A stretch of 64,000 nt of DNA. Source: Streptomyces cyaneofuscatus. Lineage in GTDB: Bacteria > Actinomycetota > Actinomycetes > Streptomycetales > Streptomycetaceae. Both the position numbers and the translations under genes were made by a program. The stretch lies in contig NZ_JOEM01000008.1 in NCBI RefSeq assembly GCF_000718135.1, positions 62,001 to 126,000 of the forward strand, in the 5' to 3' direction. Each line of letters begins with the position of its first letter. Position 1 is the stretch's first letter. Shown here in pieces: positions 26,503 to 33,915 of this stretch. The notes under the pieces are model-generated. The model did no database searches. It was not told the DNA's origin and worked only from the letters and a program-made list of their open reading frames with translations.

Positions 26503-28074
26503 ATGACGGTGGAGGGCACAGTGAGCGGGCTGGAAGAGCGGGTGGTGGGGCGCGCGTGGATGGTGCGCCTGGACCCGGCCGACCGGGGAGGTGCGGCGGT
26601 ACGCGTCTCGTGCGGCCGTCCGGCCTGCGCCCCCCAGGTTCTGCCCTCCGCCGCCGTCGGCCGCACGGCCGCCGTCGCGCACCTCGCGACGCATCTGCGG
26701 GCTGCCCCGGGGCCCCGGCCCGAGGCGTCCTGCGCCTGCCGGGCCGAGGAGTGCCACACGCACGTCCGGGCCGACGGCCCACGCGACCGCGCCCCGGCCC
26801 TGCGCTGCGGAGGTCCGGTCGTCCTCGCGGTCATCAACGACCGGCAGGGCCGCTGGTGGCAGGCGCTGGAGTGCTGCGCACGCTGTGCGGCCGCCCACCC
26901 CTCGGCGAAGATCGTCGCCACCGCCCCGGCCGCCCCCGCCCGGGCCGCCGGACCGGCCCCCGCGGCAGGAGCGCGTGGAGCCGCGGGCCCGCCGCCCGCC
27001 CCGGTCGGTCCGCACTTCTCCCACGCCGCCTCGTCCCCCGCCCCTGTGCCCGTGCCCGTCCCCCGGGCTGCGCACGCCCCTCGCACGAAGCCCCGGCGCA
27101 ACCGCCGCACCGGGAAGATCGCCCAGCGGTTCGTGCCGCACGACCTGCACCCGATCGCCCTGCGCGACGAGCTGATCGAGCTGGGCAACCTCTTCCGCGC
27201 CTATCAGGAGCGCCCTGAACCGGACCTGGAGCAGCTCGCCGAACTCCACTCCCGCAAGGCGAAGGCCTTCCGCACCTGGGCGGAGGTCACCGGGGAGACC
27301 GAGCTGCGGCTGGACGCGGAACGCGCCGAGCAGGCGGCCGCCGCCGCCCTCCTCCAGCACCAGCAGCGCACCGGCCAGAGCCCGGTCGGCGAGGGAGAGG
27401 TCACCAACCGCCTGCTGCCCGGTCTCACGCAGTGGGAGCACGCGCGGACGGTCCTCGCCCACGTCGCCGAGCACACCCCGCTGCCCGGTCCGGAGGCCCG
27501 TCTGATGGCGGTGATGCTGACCCTGCGCTCGGCGCTCACCGGCACCGGCAACCTGGTGGGGCAGGACGTCAGGGGCTTGCCCCTGACCGAGCCCGAGGAG
27601 CTGATCGGGCGGCTCGTGGACTCCGGCTGGCTGTCCATCCCCGGCACGGCCGAGGATCTGCTCGCCTCCCGCCCGGAGAGCCCCACGCCGATCACCATCC
27701 CGTCCCTGATGCCCGACGACGACGGACAGGGCCCGTTCGACTTCGGCCGCAAGACGCGTCCCAAGCTGAGTGGATGGGCGCAGCGGGTCGTCGGGGACAA
27801 GAAGCTCCGCAAGAAGAAGACCGGCGCCGCCACCCGGCTCCTCGCCCTGGCCCTGGCCGTCCGGACCACGACCGACGGCCGGCTGGGGCCCGAGGGCGAG
27901 GGCGTCGACGTGGAGGTCCTCACCTCCTGGTGCGCCGTCGAGCCCGACGAGCTGGAGTCGCTGGTGGAGCAGTTGACGGTGGCGGACTGGCTGGAGGAGG
28001 CCGCCGTCACCGACGGCCGCCTCACGGGCCGGCTGGCCGAGCGGGTGCTTCAGGTCAGCTGCCCGCTGCCCTGA
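26503..28074 (+). CDS. Large conserved actinobacterial protein of unknown function
   Basis: 523 residues from ATG 26503 after GAGAGG. The N-terminal part (about 1-145) is Cys-rich and may bind metal (CGRPAC, CACRAEECHTH, LECCARCAAAHP). A Pro/Ala-rich linker (about 145-200) leads into a basic segment (KPRRNRRTGKIAQRF). The C-terminal region is helical and resembles a replication- or DNA-binding-like helical array (HPIALRDELIELGNLFRAYQ, EHARTVLAHV, LEVLTSWCAVEP-like WC segment), but I recognise no domain with confidence. No signal peptide. Two palindromic repeats lie directly upstream. A DNA-associated role is only a guess. Confidence 0.65.
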   Translation: MTVEGTVSGLEERVVGRAWMVRLDPADRGGAAVRVSCGRPACAPQVLPSAAVGRTAAVAHLATHLRAAPGPRPEASCACRAEECHTHVRADGPRDRAPALRCGGPVVLAVINDRQGRWWQALECCARCAAAHPSAKIVATAPAAPARAAGPAPAAGARGAAGPPPAPVGPHFSHAASSPAPVPVPVPRAAHAPRTKPRRNRRTGKIAQRFVPHDLHPIALRDELIELGNLFRAYQERPEPDLEQLAELHSRKAKAFRTWAEVTGETELRLDAERAEQAAAAALLQHQQRTGQSPVGEGEVTNRLLPGLTQWEHARTVLAHVAEHTPLPGPEARLMAVMLTLRSALTGTGNLVGQDVRGLPLTEPEELIGRLVDSGWLSIPGTAEDLLASRPESPTPITIPSLMPDDDGQGPFDFGRKTRPKLSGWAQRVVGDKKLRKKKTGAATRLLALALAVRTTTDGRLGPEGEGVDVEVLTSWCAVEPDELESLVEQLTVADWLEEAAVTDGRLTGRLAERVLQVSCPLP

Positions 28075-28075
28075 G

Positions 28076-28097
28076 GACACACCCTCTCAGGTGTGTC
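28076..28097. terminator. Hairpin between convergent genes
   Basis: GACACACC (28076-28083), loop CTCTCA, GGTGTGTC (28090-28097). It starts right after one stop codon and overlaps the stop codon of the opposing thiolase gene. Confidence 0.65.
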
Positions 28098-29262
28098 AGC
28101 CCGGCGGGGGCTGGGATCCGACGAGCCACATGGCGAAGAACTGCGCCCCGCCTCCGTAGGCGTGGCCGACCGCCCTGGTGGCCCCGTCGATCTGGTGCTC
28201 CCCGGCCCGCCCTCGTACCTGGAGGGCGGCCTCGGCGAAGCGGATCATGCCGGACGCGCCGATGGGGTTGGTCGAGAGCACTCCGCCCGAGGGGTTGACC
28301 GGGAGGTCGCCGTCGAGTTCGGTGACGCCCGCCTCGGTGAGCTTCCAGCCCTCGCCCTCACCGGCGAAGCCGAGGTTCTCCAGCCACATCGGCTCGTACC
28401 AGGAGAACGGGACGTACATCTCGACGGCGTCGATCTCCCGGCGCGGGTCAGTGATCCGAGCCTGCCGGTAGACGTCGGCGGCACAGTCCTTGCCGGCCTG
28501 CGGGGAGACGAAGTCCTTGCCGGCGAAGAGCGTCGGTTCGCTGCGCATGGCGCCGCCGTGCACCCAGGCGGGCGGGTGGGGGGCCCTGCTCGCGCCCTCG
28601 CGGTCGGTGAGGATCATCGCGCAGGCCCCGTCGGACGAGGGGCAGGTCTCGGAGTAGCGGATCGGGTCCCAGAGCATGGGCGACGCCTGGACCTTCTCCA
28701 GGGTGATGTCAGCGTCGTGGATGTGCGCGTAGGGGTTCTTGAGCGCGTTGCGGCGGTCCTTGTACGCGACGAGGGAGCCGACGGTGTCGGGGGCTCCCGT
28801 ACGGCGCATGTACGCGCGCACGTGCGGGGCGAAGAAGCCGCCGGCCCCGGCCAGCAGGGGTTGCTGGAAGGGAACGGGCAGGGAGAGGCCCCACATGGCG
28901 TTGGACTCGGACTGTTTCTCGAAGGCGAGGGTCAGGACGGTCCGGTGGACACGGGCGGCGACGAGGCCCGCGGCGACGAGCGCGGTCGATCCGCCGACCG
29001 AGCCCGCCGTGTGGACGCGGAGCATCGGCTTGCCGACGGCTCCGAGCGCGTCGGCGAGATACAGCTCCGGCATCATGACGCCCTCGAAGAAGTCGGGGGC
29101 TTTGCCGATGACGACGGCGTCGATGTCGCTCCAGGTCAGTCCGGCATCCTCCAGGGCGCGGACCGCCGCCTCGCGGACCAGTCCGGCGATGGAGACGTCG
29201 TGCCGGGCGGCGACGTGTTTGGTCTGGCCGATGCCGACGACGGCGACGGGCTCCTTAGGCAT
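28096..29262 (-). CDS. Thiolase-fold lipid-transfer protein (Ltp/SCP2-type), second copy
   Basis: 388 residues, thiolase fold: VAVVGIGQTKHVAARHDVS, internal GKPMLRVHTAGSVGGSTAL where the nucleophilic Cys of true thiolases would lie (here no Cys), VNPSGGVLSTNPIGASG and C-terminal GHAYGGGAQ. Lack of the nucleophile points to the Ltp2 group, which act as retro-aldolases with a DUF35 partner in steroid side-chain breakdown. Overlaps the preceding Ltp-type gene by eight bases. Last gene of the minus-strand operon that starts with the enoyl-CoA hydratase. Substrate unknown. Confidence 0.82.
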   Translation of the reverse strand: MPKEPVAVVGIGQTKHVAARHDVSIAGLVREAAVRALEDAGLTWSDIDAVVIGKAPDFFEGVMMPELYLADALGAVGKPMLRVHTAGSVGGSTALVAAGLVAARVHRTVLTLAFEKQSESNAMWGLSLPVPFQQPLLAGAGGFFAPHVRAYMRRTGAPDTVGSLVAYKDRRNALKNPYAHIHDADITLEKVQASPMLWDPIRYSETCPSSDGACAMILTDREGASRAPHPPAWVHGGAMRSEPTLFAGKDFVSPQAGKDCAADVYRQARITDPRREIDAVEMYVPFSWYEPMWLENLGFAGEGEGWKLTEAGVTELDGDLPVNPSGGVLSTNPIGASGMIRFAEAALQVRGRAGEHQIDGATRAVGHAYGGGAQFFAMWLVGSQPPPG

Positions 29263-30307
29263 GAGCGCTCTCCCCTTCCAGGACGGCGACCAGGTTCTGC
29301 TGGAGGCAGGGCCCGGAGGTGGCGTGGGCGAGGGCCCGGTCGGACTCGCCGCGGTGGATGCGGGCTGCGGCCTCGCCGAGCCGGATGAGGCCCGCCGCCA
29401 TGATCGGGTTGGCGGCGAGCGCGCCTCCGGACGGGTTGATCCGGGTGTCGCCGCCGAGCCCGAGGGCCTTGCGCAGGACGACCTCCTGCGAGGTGAACGG
29501 GGCGTGCAACTCGGCGGTGTCCACGGGCCGTTCGAAGGCTCCGGCGTGCTGGGCGGCGAGCCGGGTGGAGGGTGAGTCGGTGAGGTCGCGGACGCCGAGG
29601 CTGTGGGCCTCGATGCGGTGGTCGATGCCCCGGATCCAGGCGGGCCGTGCGCACAGGGCGCGGGCGGTGTCTCCGGCGGCGAGGACCACGGCTGCGGCGC
29701 CGTCGCCGATGGGCGGGCAGTCGCCGGTGCGCAGCGGGTGCACGAGGTGGTCGCCCGCGGGGACGTCGCCGGTGAGCTGGGCGTACGGGTTGGTGGTGGC
29801 GTCGGTGCGGCTGCGGGCGGCGATGGAGGCGAGGGCCGCCTCGTCGGTGTCGCCCGCGTCGATGAGGGCCTGGGCCTGGAGGGCGGCGAGGGAGACGGAG
29901 TCCGGCCAGAGGGGTGCCAGATAGTACGGATCCAGCTGGCGGGTGAGGACGTCGCGGACCTCGCCGGGCGAGGACTTGCCGTAGGAGTAGACGAGCGCGG
30001 TGTCCGCCTCGCCGGTCATGATCTTCACCCAGGCCTCGTACAGCGCCCAGGCGCCGTCCATCTCGACATGCGACTCGGAGATGGGCGGGTGGGCGCCGAC
30101 GCCGTCGAGGGCCATGGTGAAGGAGAAGGCGCGTCCGGCGAGGTAGTCGGCGGAGCCGGAGCAGGTGAACCCGATCTCGTTCGCCTTCAGCCCCGTCGCC
30201 CCGAGGACCTCGTGGAGGACGGGCATCAGCAGGTCGACCTCGGAGAGTTCGTCGGTACGCCGCCGGTGCGCGGTCTGGGCGAAGGCGACGATCGCCACGT
30301 CTCGCAT
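29255..30307 (-). CDS. Thiolase-fold lipid-transfer protein (Ltp/SCP2-type), first copy
   Basis: 350 residues: MRDVAIVAFAQTAHRR, HVEMDGAWALYEAWVKI (no Cys at the usual nucleophile position), INPSGGALAANPIMAAG and a shortened C-terminal end ATSGPCLQQNLVAVLEG. Shorter than standard thiolases. Its ATG directly follows the stop of the DUF35 gene and it overlaps the second thiolase-fold gene, so the three are co-translated and probably form a complex, as Ltp2 does with DUF35 domains of ChsH2-type proteins. Confidence 0.8.
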   Translation of the reverse strand: MRDVAIVAFAQTAHRRRTDELSEVDLLMPVLHEVLGATGLKANEIGFTCSGSADYLAGRAFSFTMALDGVGAHPPISESHVEMDGAWALYEAWVKIMTGEADTALVYSYGKSSPGEVRDVLTRQLDPYYLAPLWPDSVSLAALQAQALIDAGDTDEAALASIAARSRTDATTNPYAQLTGDVPAGDHLVHPLRTGDCPPIGDGAAAVVLAAGDTARALCARPAWIRGIDHRIEAHSLGVRDLTDSPSTRLAAQHAGAFERPVDTAELHAPFTSQEVVLRKALGLGGDTRINPSGGALAANPIMAAGLIRLGEAAARIHRGESDRALAHATSGPCLQQNLVAVLEGESAHA

Positions 30308-31255
30308 CTACACCAGCTCCTTGTACGTGTCGTAGTCGGCGTCGGGCTCCCCGGTGGGCCGGTAGTGGTCGGGGTGCGCGGCGCCCTCGGCCCAGACGGG
30401 CTCGACGCGCAGGCCCATGCGGACCTGGTCGTACGGGATGCCGGCGATGCGGCCGTGGAGGGCGAGGTCGGCGCCGTCGAGGGCGATGTGGGCGTAGACG
30501 TACGGGACTTCGATGTCCAGGTTCTTCGCTTTGATGTTGACGATGCAGAAGGTGGTGACGGTCCCGCGCGGGCCGACCTCCACCTGTTCGGCGGTGGCGA
30601 TGCCGCAGGTGGGGCAGGCTCCGCGCGGCGGTACGTAGACCTTGCGACAGGCGGGGCAGCGTTCGCCGACGGTGCGGTGGCCTGCGAGCGCCTTGAGGTA
30701 GGCGCTCTGGGCGCGGCCCGCGGTGTGGACGTAGTCGAGGCGGGCCGGGGCGACGATGCCGGTGACGGGGTCGGTGAACTCCCCGTCGTGGTGCGTGGGT
30801 TCGTCGGGCCCTGCCTCACCCTCGTACGGCTCGAAGCAGGCGATGTCGGTGATGGCGCCGGTGCGGGTGGCCGCCCAGCGGATCCGGACCCGCATGCCGG
30901 TGTGTACGGCGTCGGGTCCGGGGGCGTCCAGGGCGTGCAGGAGCGCGGTGGCGGCGCCGTCGAGGCGGACGAGAACCCAGGCGAACGGGGTTCCCAGCGG
31001 CTGGTCGCGGCGCGGGAACGGGTTCCAGGCCCAGGTGGTGACGGTGCCGGTGGTGGCGACCTCCACGAGTTCGCGGAGCTCGTTCGCGGTGACGGGGTCG
31101 TACTCGACGGGCGGCACGAGGACCGTGCCGTCGTCGGCGCGGACGCCCAGGACGGTGCGTTCGCGCAGGCCGGTGAGGAAGGCGCTCTGGACGGGGCCGA
31201 GAGATCGGGTGAAGGGGAATTCGACCACCAGCGGGGCGCTGAGGACGTCGGTCAT
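30308..31255 (-). CDS. DUF35 OB-fold protein with zinc ribbon, duplicated
   Basis: 315 residues from ATG 31255, seven bases after GGAGAG. Two DUF35 units: the first (about 1-150) without zinc ligands but with an OB-fold (TVTTWAWNPF, PFAWVLVRLDG), the second (about 165-300) with the rubredoxin-like ribbon CPAC-x10-CPTC and OB-fold strands TVTTFCIVNI and YVYAHIALDG. DUF35 proteins bind acyl-CoA and partner with Ltp-type thiolase-fold enzymes. The gene touches the next gene (stop TAG then ATG). Two units in one chain suggest one subunit serving both downstream Ltp proteins; that is inference. Confidence 0.85.
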   Translation of the reverse strand: MTDVLSAPLVVEFPFTRSLGPVQSAFLTGLRERTVLGVRADDGTVLVPPVEYDPVTANELRELVEVATTGTVTTWAWNPFPRRDQPLGTPFAWVLVRLDGAATALLHALDAPGPDAVHTGMRVRIRWAATRTGAITDIACFEPYEGEAGPDEPTHHDGEFTDPVTGIVAPARLDYVHTAGRAQSAYLKALAGHRTVGERCPACRKVYVPPRGACPTCGIATAEQVEVGPRGTVTTFCIVNIKAKNLDIEVPYVYAHIALDGADLALHGRIAGIPYDQVRMGLRVEPVWAEGAAHPDHYRPTGEPDADYDTYKELV

Positions 31256-31300
31256 GGCACTCTCCAAAGGCTCAGGACTCGGGGCTCCGGGGGCCCAGGC

Positions 31301-32116
31301 TCAGGCGCGCCGGTAGGCGGGCGGGCGCTTCTCGGCGAAGGCACGGGCGCCCTCCTTGGCGTCCTCGGTGGCGAACACAGGCCAGCCGCGCTTGAGTTCG
31401 GCGGCCAGTGCCTCGCTCTCGGTCAGCTCGGCGCCCTCGTAGACCGAGGCCTTGACCGCCTCGACGGCGAGCGGCCCGCAGGCGTTGATCCGCTCGGCGA
31501 CGGCGAGGGCCTCCTCCAGGGCGGTTCCGTCCGGCACGACGCGGCCGATGAGCCCGATGGCGGCAGCCTCGTCGGCGGTGTAGGGGCGGCCGGTGAGGAG
31601 CATTTCGAGGGCGTGGGTACGGGGGATCTGGCGGGGCAGCCGGACGGTGGAGCCGCCGATCGGGAACAGGCCACGCCGGACCTCGAAGAGCCCGAAGGTG
31701 GCGCCCGCCCCGGCGATGCGGATGTCCGTCCCCTGGAGGATCTCGGTGCCGCCGGCGACACAGGGCCCTTCCACGGCGGCGATGACCGGTTTGCGCGGGC
31801 GGTGGTGGCGCAGCATCGCCTTCCAGTGGAGGTCCGGGTCGGCGGTCATCCGCTCCCGGTACTCCTCGCCCTCCATCCCGCCGCCCGCGAGCGCCTTGAG
31901 GTCCATGCCGGAGCAGAACGCGCCGCCCGCCCCGGTCAGGACGACCGAGCGCACCTCGTCGTCGGCGTCGGCCGCGAGCCATCCGTCGTACAGGCCGACG
32001 AGCATCGGCAGCGACAGCGCGTTCCTGGCCTGTGGTCTGTTCAAGGTGAGCACCAGCGTGGCGCCCTGGCGCTCCACGGTGAGGTGTTCCGTACCGAGGT
32101 CTTCCGTACCGCCCAT
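31301..32116 (-). CDS. Enoyl-CoA hydratase/isomerase family protein
   Basis: 271 residues from ATG 32116 after GACGGGAG. Crotonase fold: LTLNRPQARNALS, oxyanion segment GAFCSGMDLKAL, PVIAAVEGPCVAGGTEILQGTDIRIA and FGLFEVRRGLFPIGGSTVRLPR. The second catalytic region has E in FEVRRG, fitting hydratase or related activity. First gene of the minus-strand operon; the promoter lies in the 166-bp gap it shares with the acyl-CoA synthetase, which contains the operator at 32177-32203. Confidence 0.88.
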   Translation of the reverse strand: MGGTEDLGTEHLTVERQGATLVLTLNRPQARNALSLPMLVGLYDGWLAADADDEVRSVVLTGAGGAFCSGMDLKALAGGGMEGEEYRERMTADPDLHWKAMLRHHRPRKPVIAAVEGPCVAGGTEILQGTDIRIAGAGATFGLFEVRRGLFPIGGSTVRLPRQIPRTHALEMLLTGRPYTADEAAAIGLIGRVVPDGTALEEALAVAERINACGPLAVEAVKASVYEGAELTESEALAAELKRGWPVFATEDAKEGARAFAEKRPPAYRRA

Positions 32117-32176
32117 GACGAACTCCCGTCTGCAGACCTGGAACAGGTTGCAGTAGGCGGGGGCGCAGTTCAATAG

Positions 32177-32203
32177 TTTTCTGACAGCTCGTCAGATTCT
32201 TTC
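32177..32203. promoter_or_regulatory. Operator copy 1: TTTTCTGA-N7-TCAGATTCTTT
   Basis: Inner palindrome TCTGAC-AGCTC-GTCAGA (32180-32196). The flanks TTT on the left and TTCTTT on the right are shared with a second copy at 51247-51273. It sits 61 bases before the enoyl-CoA hydratase ATG and 80 bases before the acyl-CoA synthetase GTG, so it could control both. Size and symmetry fit a TetR-family site; the regulator is not in the window. Confidence 0.7.
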
Positions 32204-32282
32204 GACGCCACCCCTTCCCACTTGTGCCGCCCGGCGCTCTAATGACGGCCGAGTCGCCAGTCACCCGGGGTCAGGAGGAACG

Positions 32283-33905
32283 GTGGAGTACAACCTTGCC
32301 GACCTGTTCGAGTCGGTCGTGGACGTGGTCCCCGACCGTGAGGCGCTCCTGTACGTGGACCATCCCGGTACGGGTGCCGAGCGGCGCCTCACCTACGCCG
32401 AGCTGGACGCCGCCGCCAACCGGATGGCCCACCACCTCATCGGTGCGGGGCTCCGCCCGGGCGAACACCTGGGGCTGCATCTCTACAACGGCATCGAGTA
32501 CCTCCAGACGGTCCTGGGAGCGCTGAAGGCGCGCCTGGTCCCGGTGAACGTCAACTACCGCTATGTCGAAGAGGAGCTGGTCTACCTCTACCGGGACGCG
32601 GATCTGGCGGCGCTGGTCTTCGACGGCGAGTTCGACGAGCGGGTCGCGGCGGCCTCCGCACAGGCTCCGGCGCTGCGCCACCTGGTCCGGGTGGGGTCCG
32701 CACCCGCACCCCCGGGCCTGGAGGCCGTCCCCTTCACCGAGGCCGAGGCGTCCGGCTCTTCCTCGCGCGGCTTCGAACCACGTTCCGCCGACGACCAGTT
32801 CATCATCTACACCGGCGGCACCACCGGCATGCCGAAGGGGGTGATGTGGCGTCAGGAGGACCTGTTCTTCTCCGGTCTCGGCGGCGGCGCCCCGACCGGT
32901 GAGCCGGTGAAGAGCCCGCAGGAGCTTGCGGAGCGGGTGGCGGCAGGCGGAGACGGCATCACCTTCTTCCCCACTCCCCCACTGATGCACGGCACCTCCA
33001 CGCTGACCGCGTTCATCGGGTTCAACTTCGGTCAACGGGTCGTCGTGCACCGCAAGTTCGCCCCTGAGGAGGTGCTGCGGACGATCGAGAAGGAGAAGGT
33101 CACCAGCGTGTCGCTGGTGGGTGACGCGATGCTGCGCCCGCTGATCGACGCCCTCAACGGGCCGCTGCGCGGGACGGACTGTTCGTCGCTGTTCTCCGTC
33201 TCCAGCTCCGGGGCGATCATGTCGGATTCGGTGCGGGCGGAGTTCCAGGCGCTCGTACCGACCGTGATGCTGCTCAACAACTTCGGCTCCTCCGAGTCCG
33301 GCTTCAACGGCACGGCCACCGCCGATTCGGGTCCCGAGCGCGGCTTCCGGGTCCAGGTCAACGCCCGTACGGCCGTGGTCGATCCGGCGACGTACGAGCC
33401 GGTGGCCCCCGGCGAGGTGGGCCGCATCGCCCAGCGCGGCCATGTGCCGCTCGGCTACTACAACGACCCGGCCAAGACCGCCGACACCTTCTTCCGCAAG
33501 GGCGATGAGCGGTGGGTGCTGCTGGGTGACATGGCGACCGTCGACGCGGAGGGCATCGTCACCGTGCTCGGCCGGGGCTCGCAGTGCATCAACACCGGTG
33601 GGGAGAAGGTCTATCCGGAAGAGGTGGAGCAGGCGCTCAAGTCGCACCCGGACGTGTACGACGCGCTCGTCGCGGGCGTCCCCGACGAGCGCTGGGGCAG
33701 CAGGGTCGCAGCCGTCCTCGAACTGCGCGAGGGAGCACCGGCGTTGGACCTCGACGCGGTGCAGGCCCACTGCCGGACCCGGCTCGCCGGGTACAAGATC
33801 CCGCGCGCCCTGGTCCTCACCGACCGGATCCAGCGCTCGCCGAGCGGCAAGGCGGACTACCGGTGGGCGAAGGCCGTGGCGGCGGCCGCCGGCACCGGGA
33901 TGTGA
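32283..33905 (+). CDS. Acyl-CoA synthetase (FadD type)
   Basis: 540 residues from GTG 32283, five bases after AGGAGG. Adenylate-forming enzyme: P-loop FIIYTGGTTGMPKGVMW, A5-like NNFGSSESGF, A8 hinge GRGSQCINTGGEKVYPEEVE and the C-terminal catalytic lysine region RSPSGKADYRW. It activates a carboxylic acid to its CoA thioester via an acyl-adenylate. Divergent from the enoyl-CoA hydratase/DUF35/Ltp operon, with which it shares an operator, so it is the likely entry step of that pathway. The substrate cannot be told from sequence. Confidence 0.9.
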   Translation: MEYNLADLFESVVDVVPDREALLYVDHPGTGAERRLTYAELDAAANRMAHHLIGAGLRPGEHLGLHLYNGIEYLQTVLGALKARLVPVNVNYRYVEEELVYLYRDADLAALVFDGEFDERVAAASAQAPALRHLVRVGSAPAPPGLEAVPFTEAEASGSSSRGFEPRSADDQFIIYTGGTTGMPKGVMWRQEDLFFSGLGGGAPTGEPVKSPQELAERVAAGGDGITFFPTPPLMHGTSTLTAFIGFNFGQRVVVHRKFAPEEVLRTIEKEKVTSVSLVGDAMLRPLIDALNGPLRGTDCSSLFSVSSSGAIMSDSVRAEFQALVPTVMLLNNFGSSESGFNGTATADSGPERGFRVQVNARTAVVDPATYEPVAPGEVGRIAQRGHVPLGYYNDPAKTADTFFRKGDERWVLLGDMATVDAEGIVTVLGRGSQCINTGGEKVYPEEVEQALKSHPDVYDALVAGVPDERWGSRVAAVLELREGAPALDLDAVQAHCRTRLAGYKIPRALVLTDRIQRSPSGKADYRWAKAVAAAAGTGM

Positions 33906-33915
33906 GGCTCACCGG

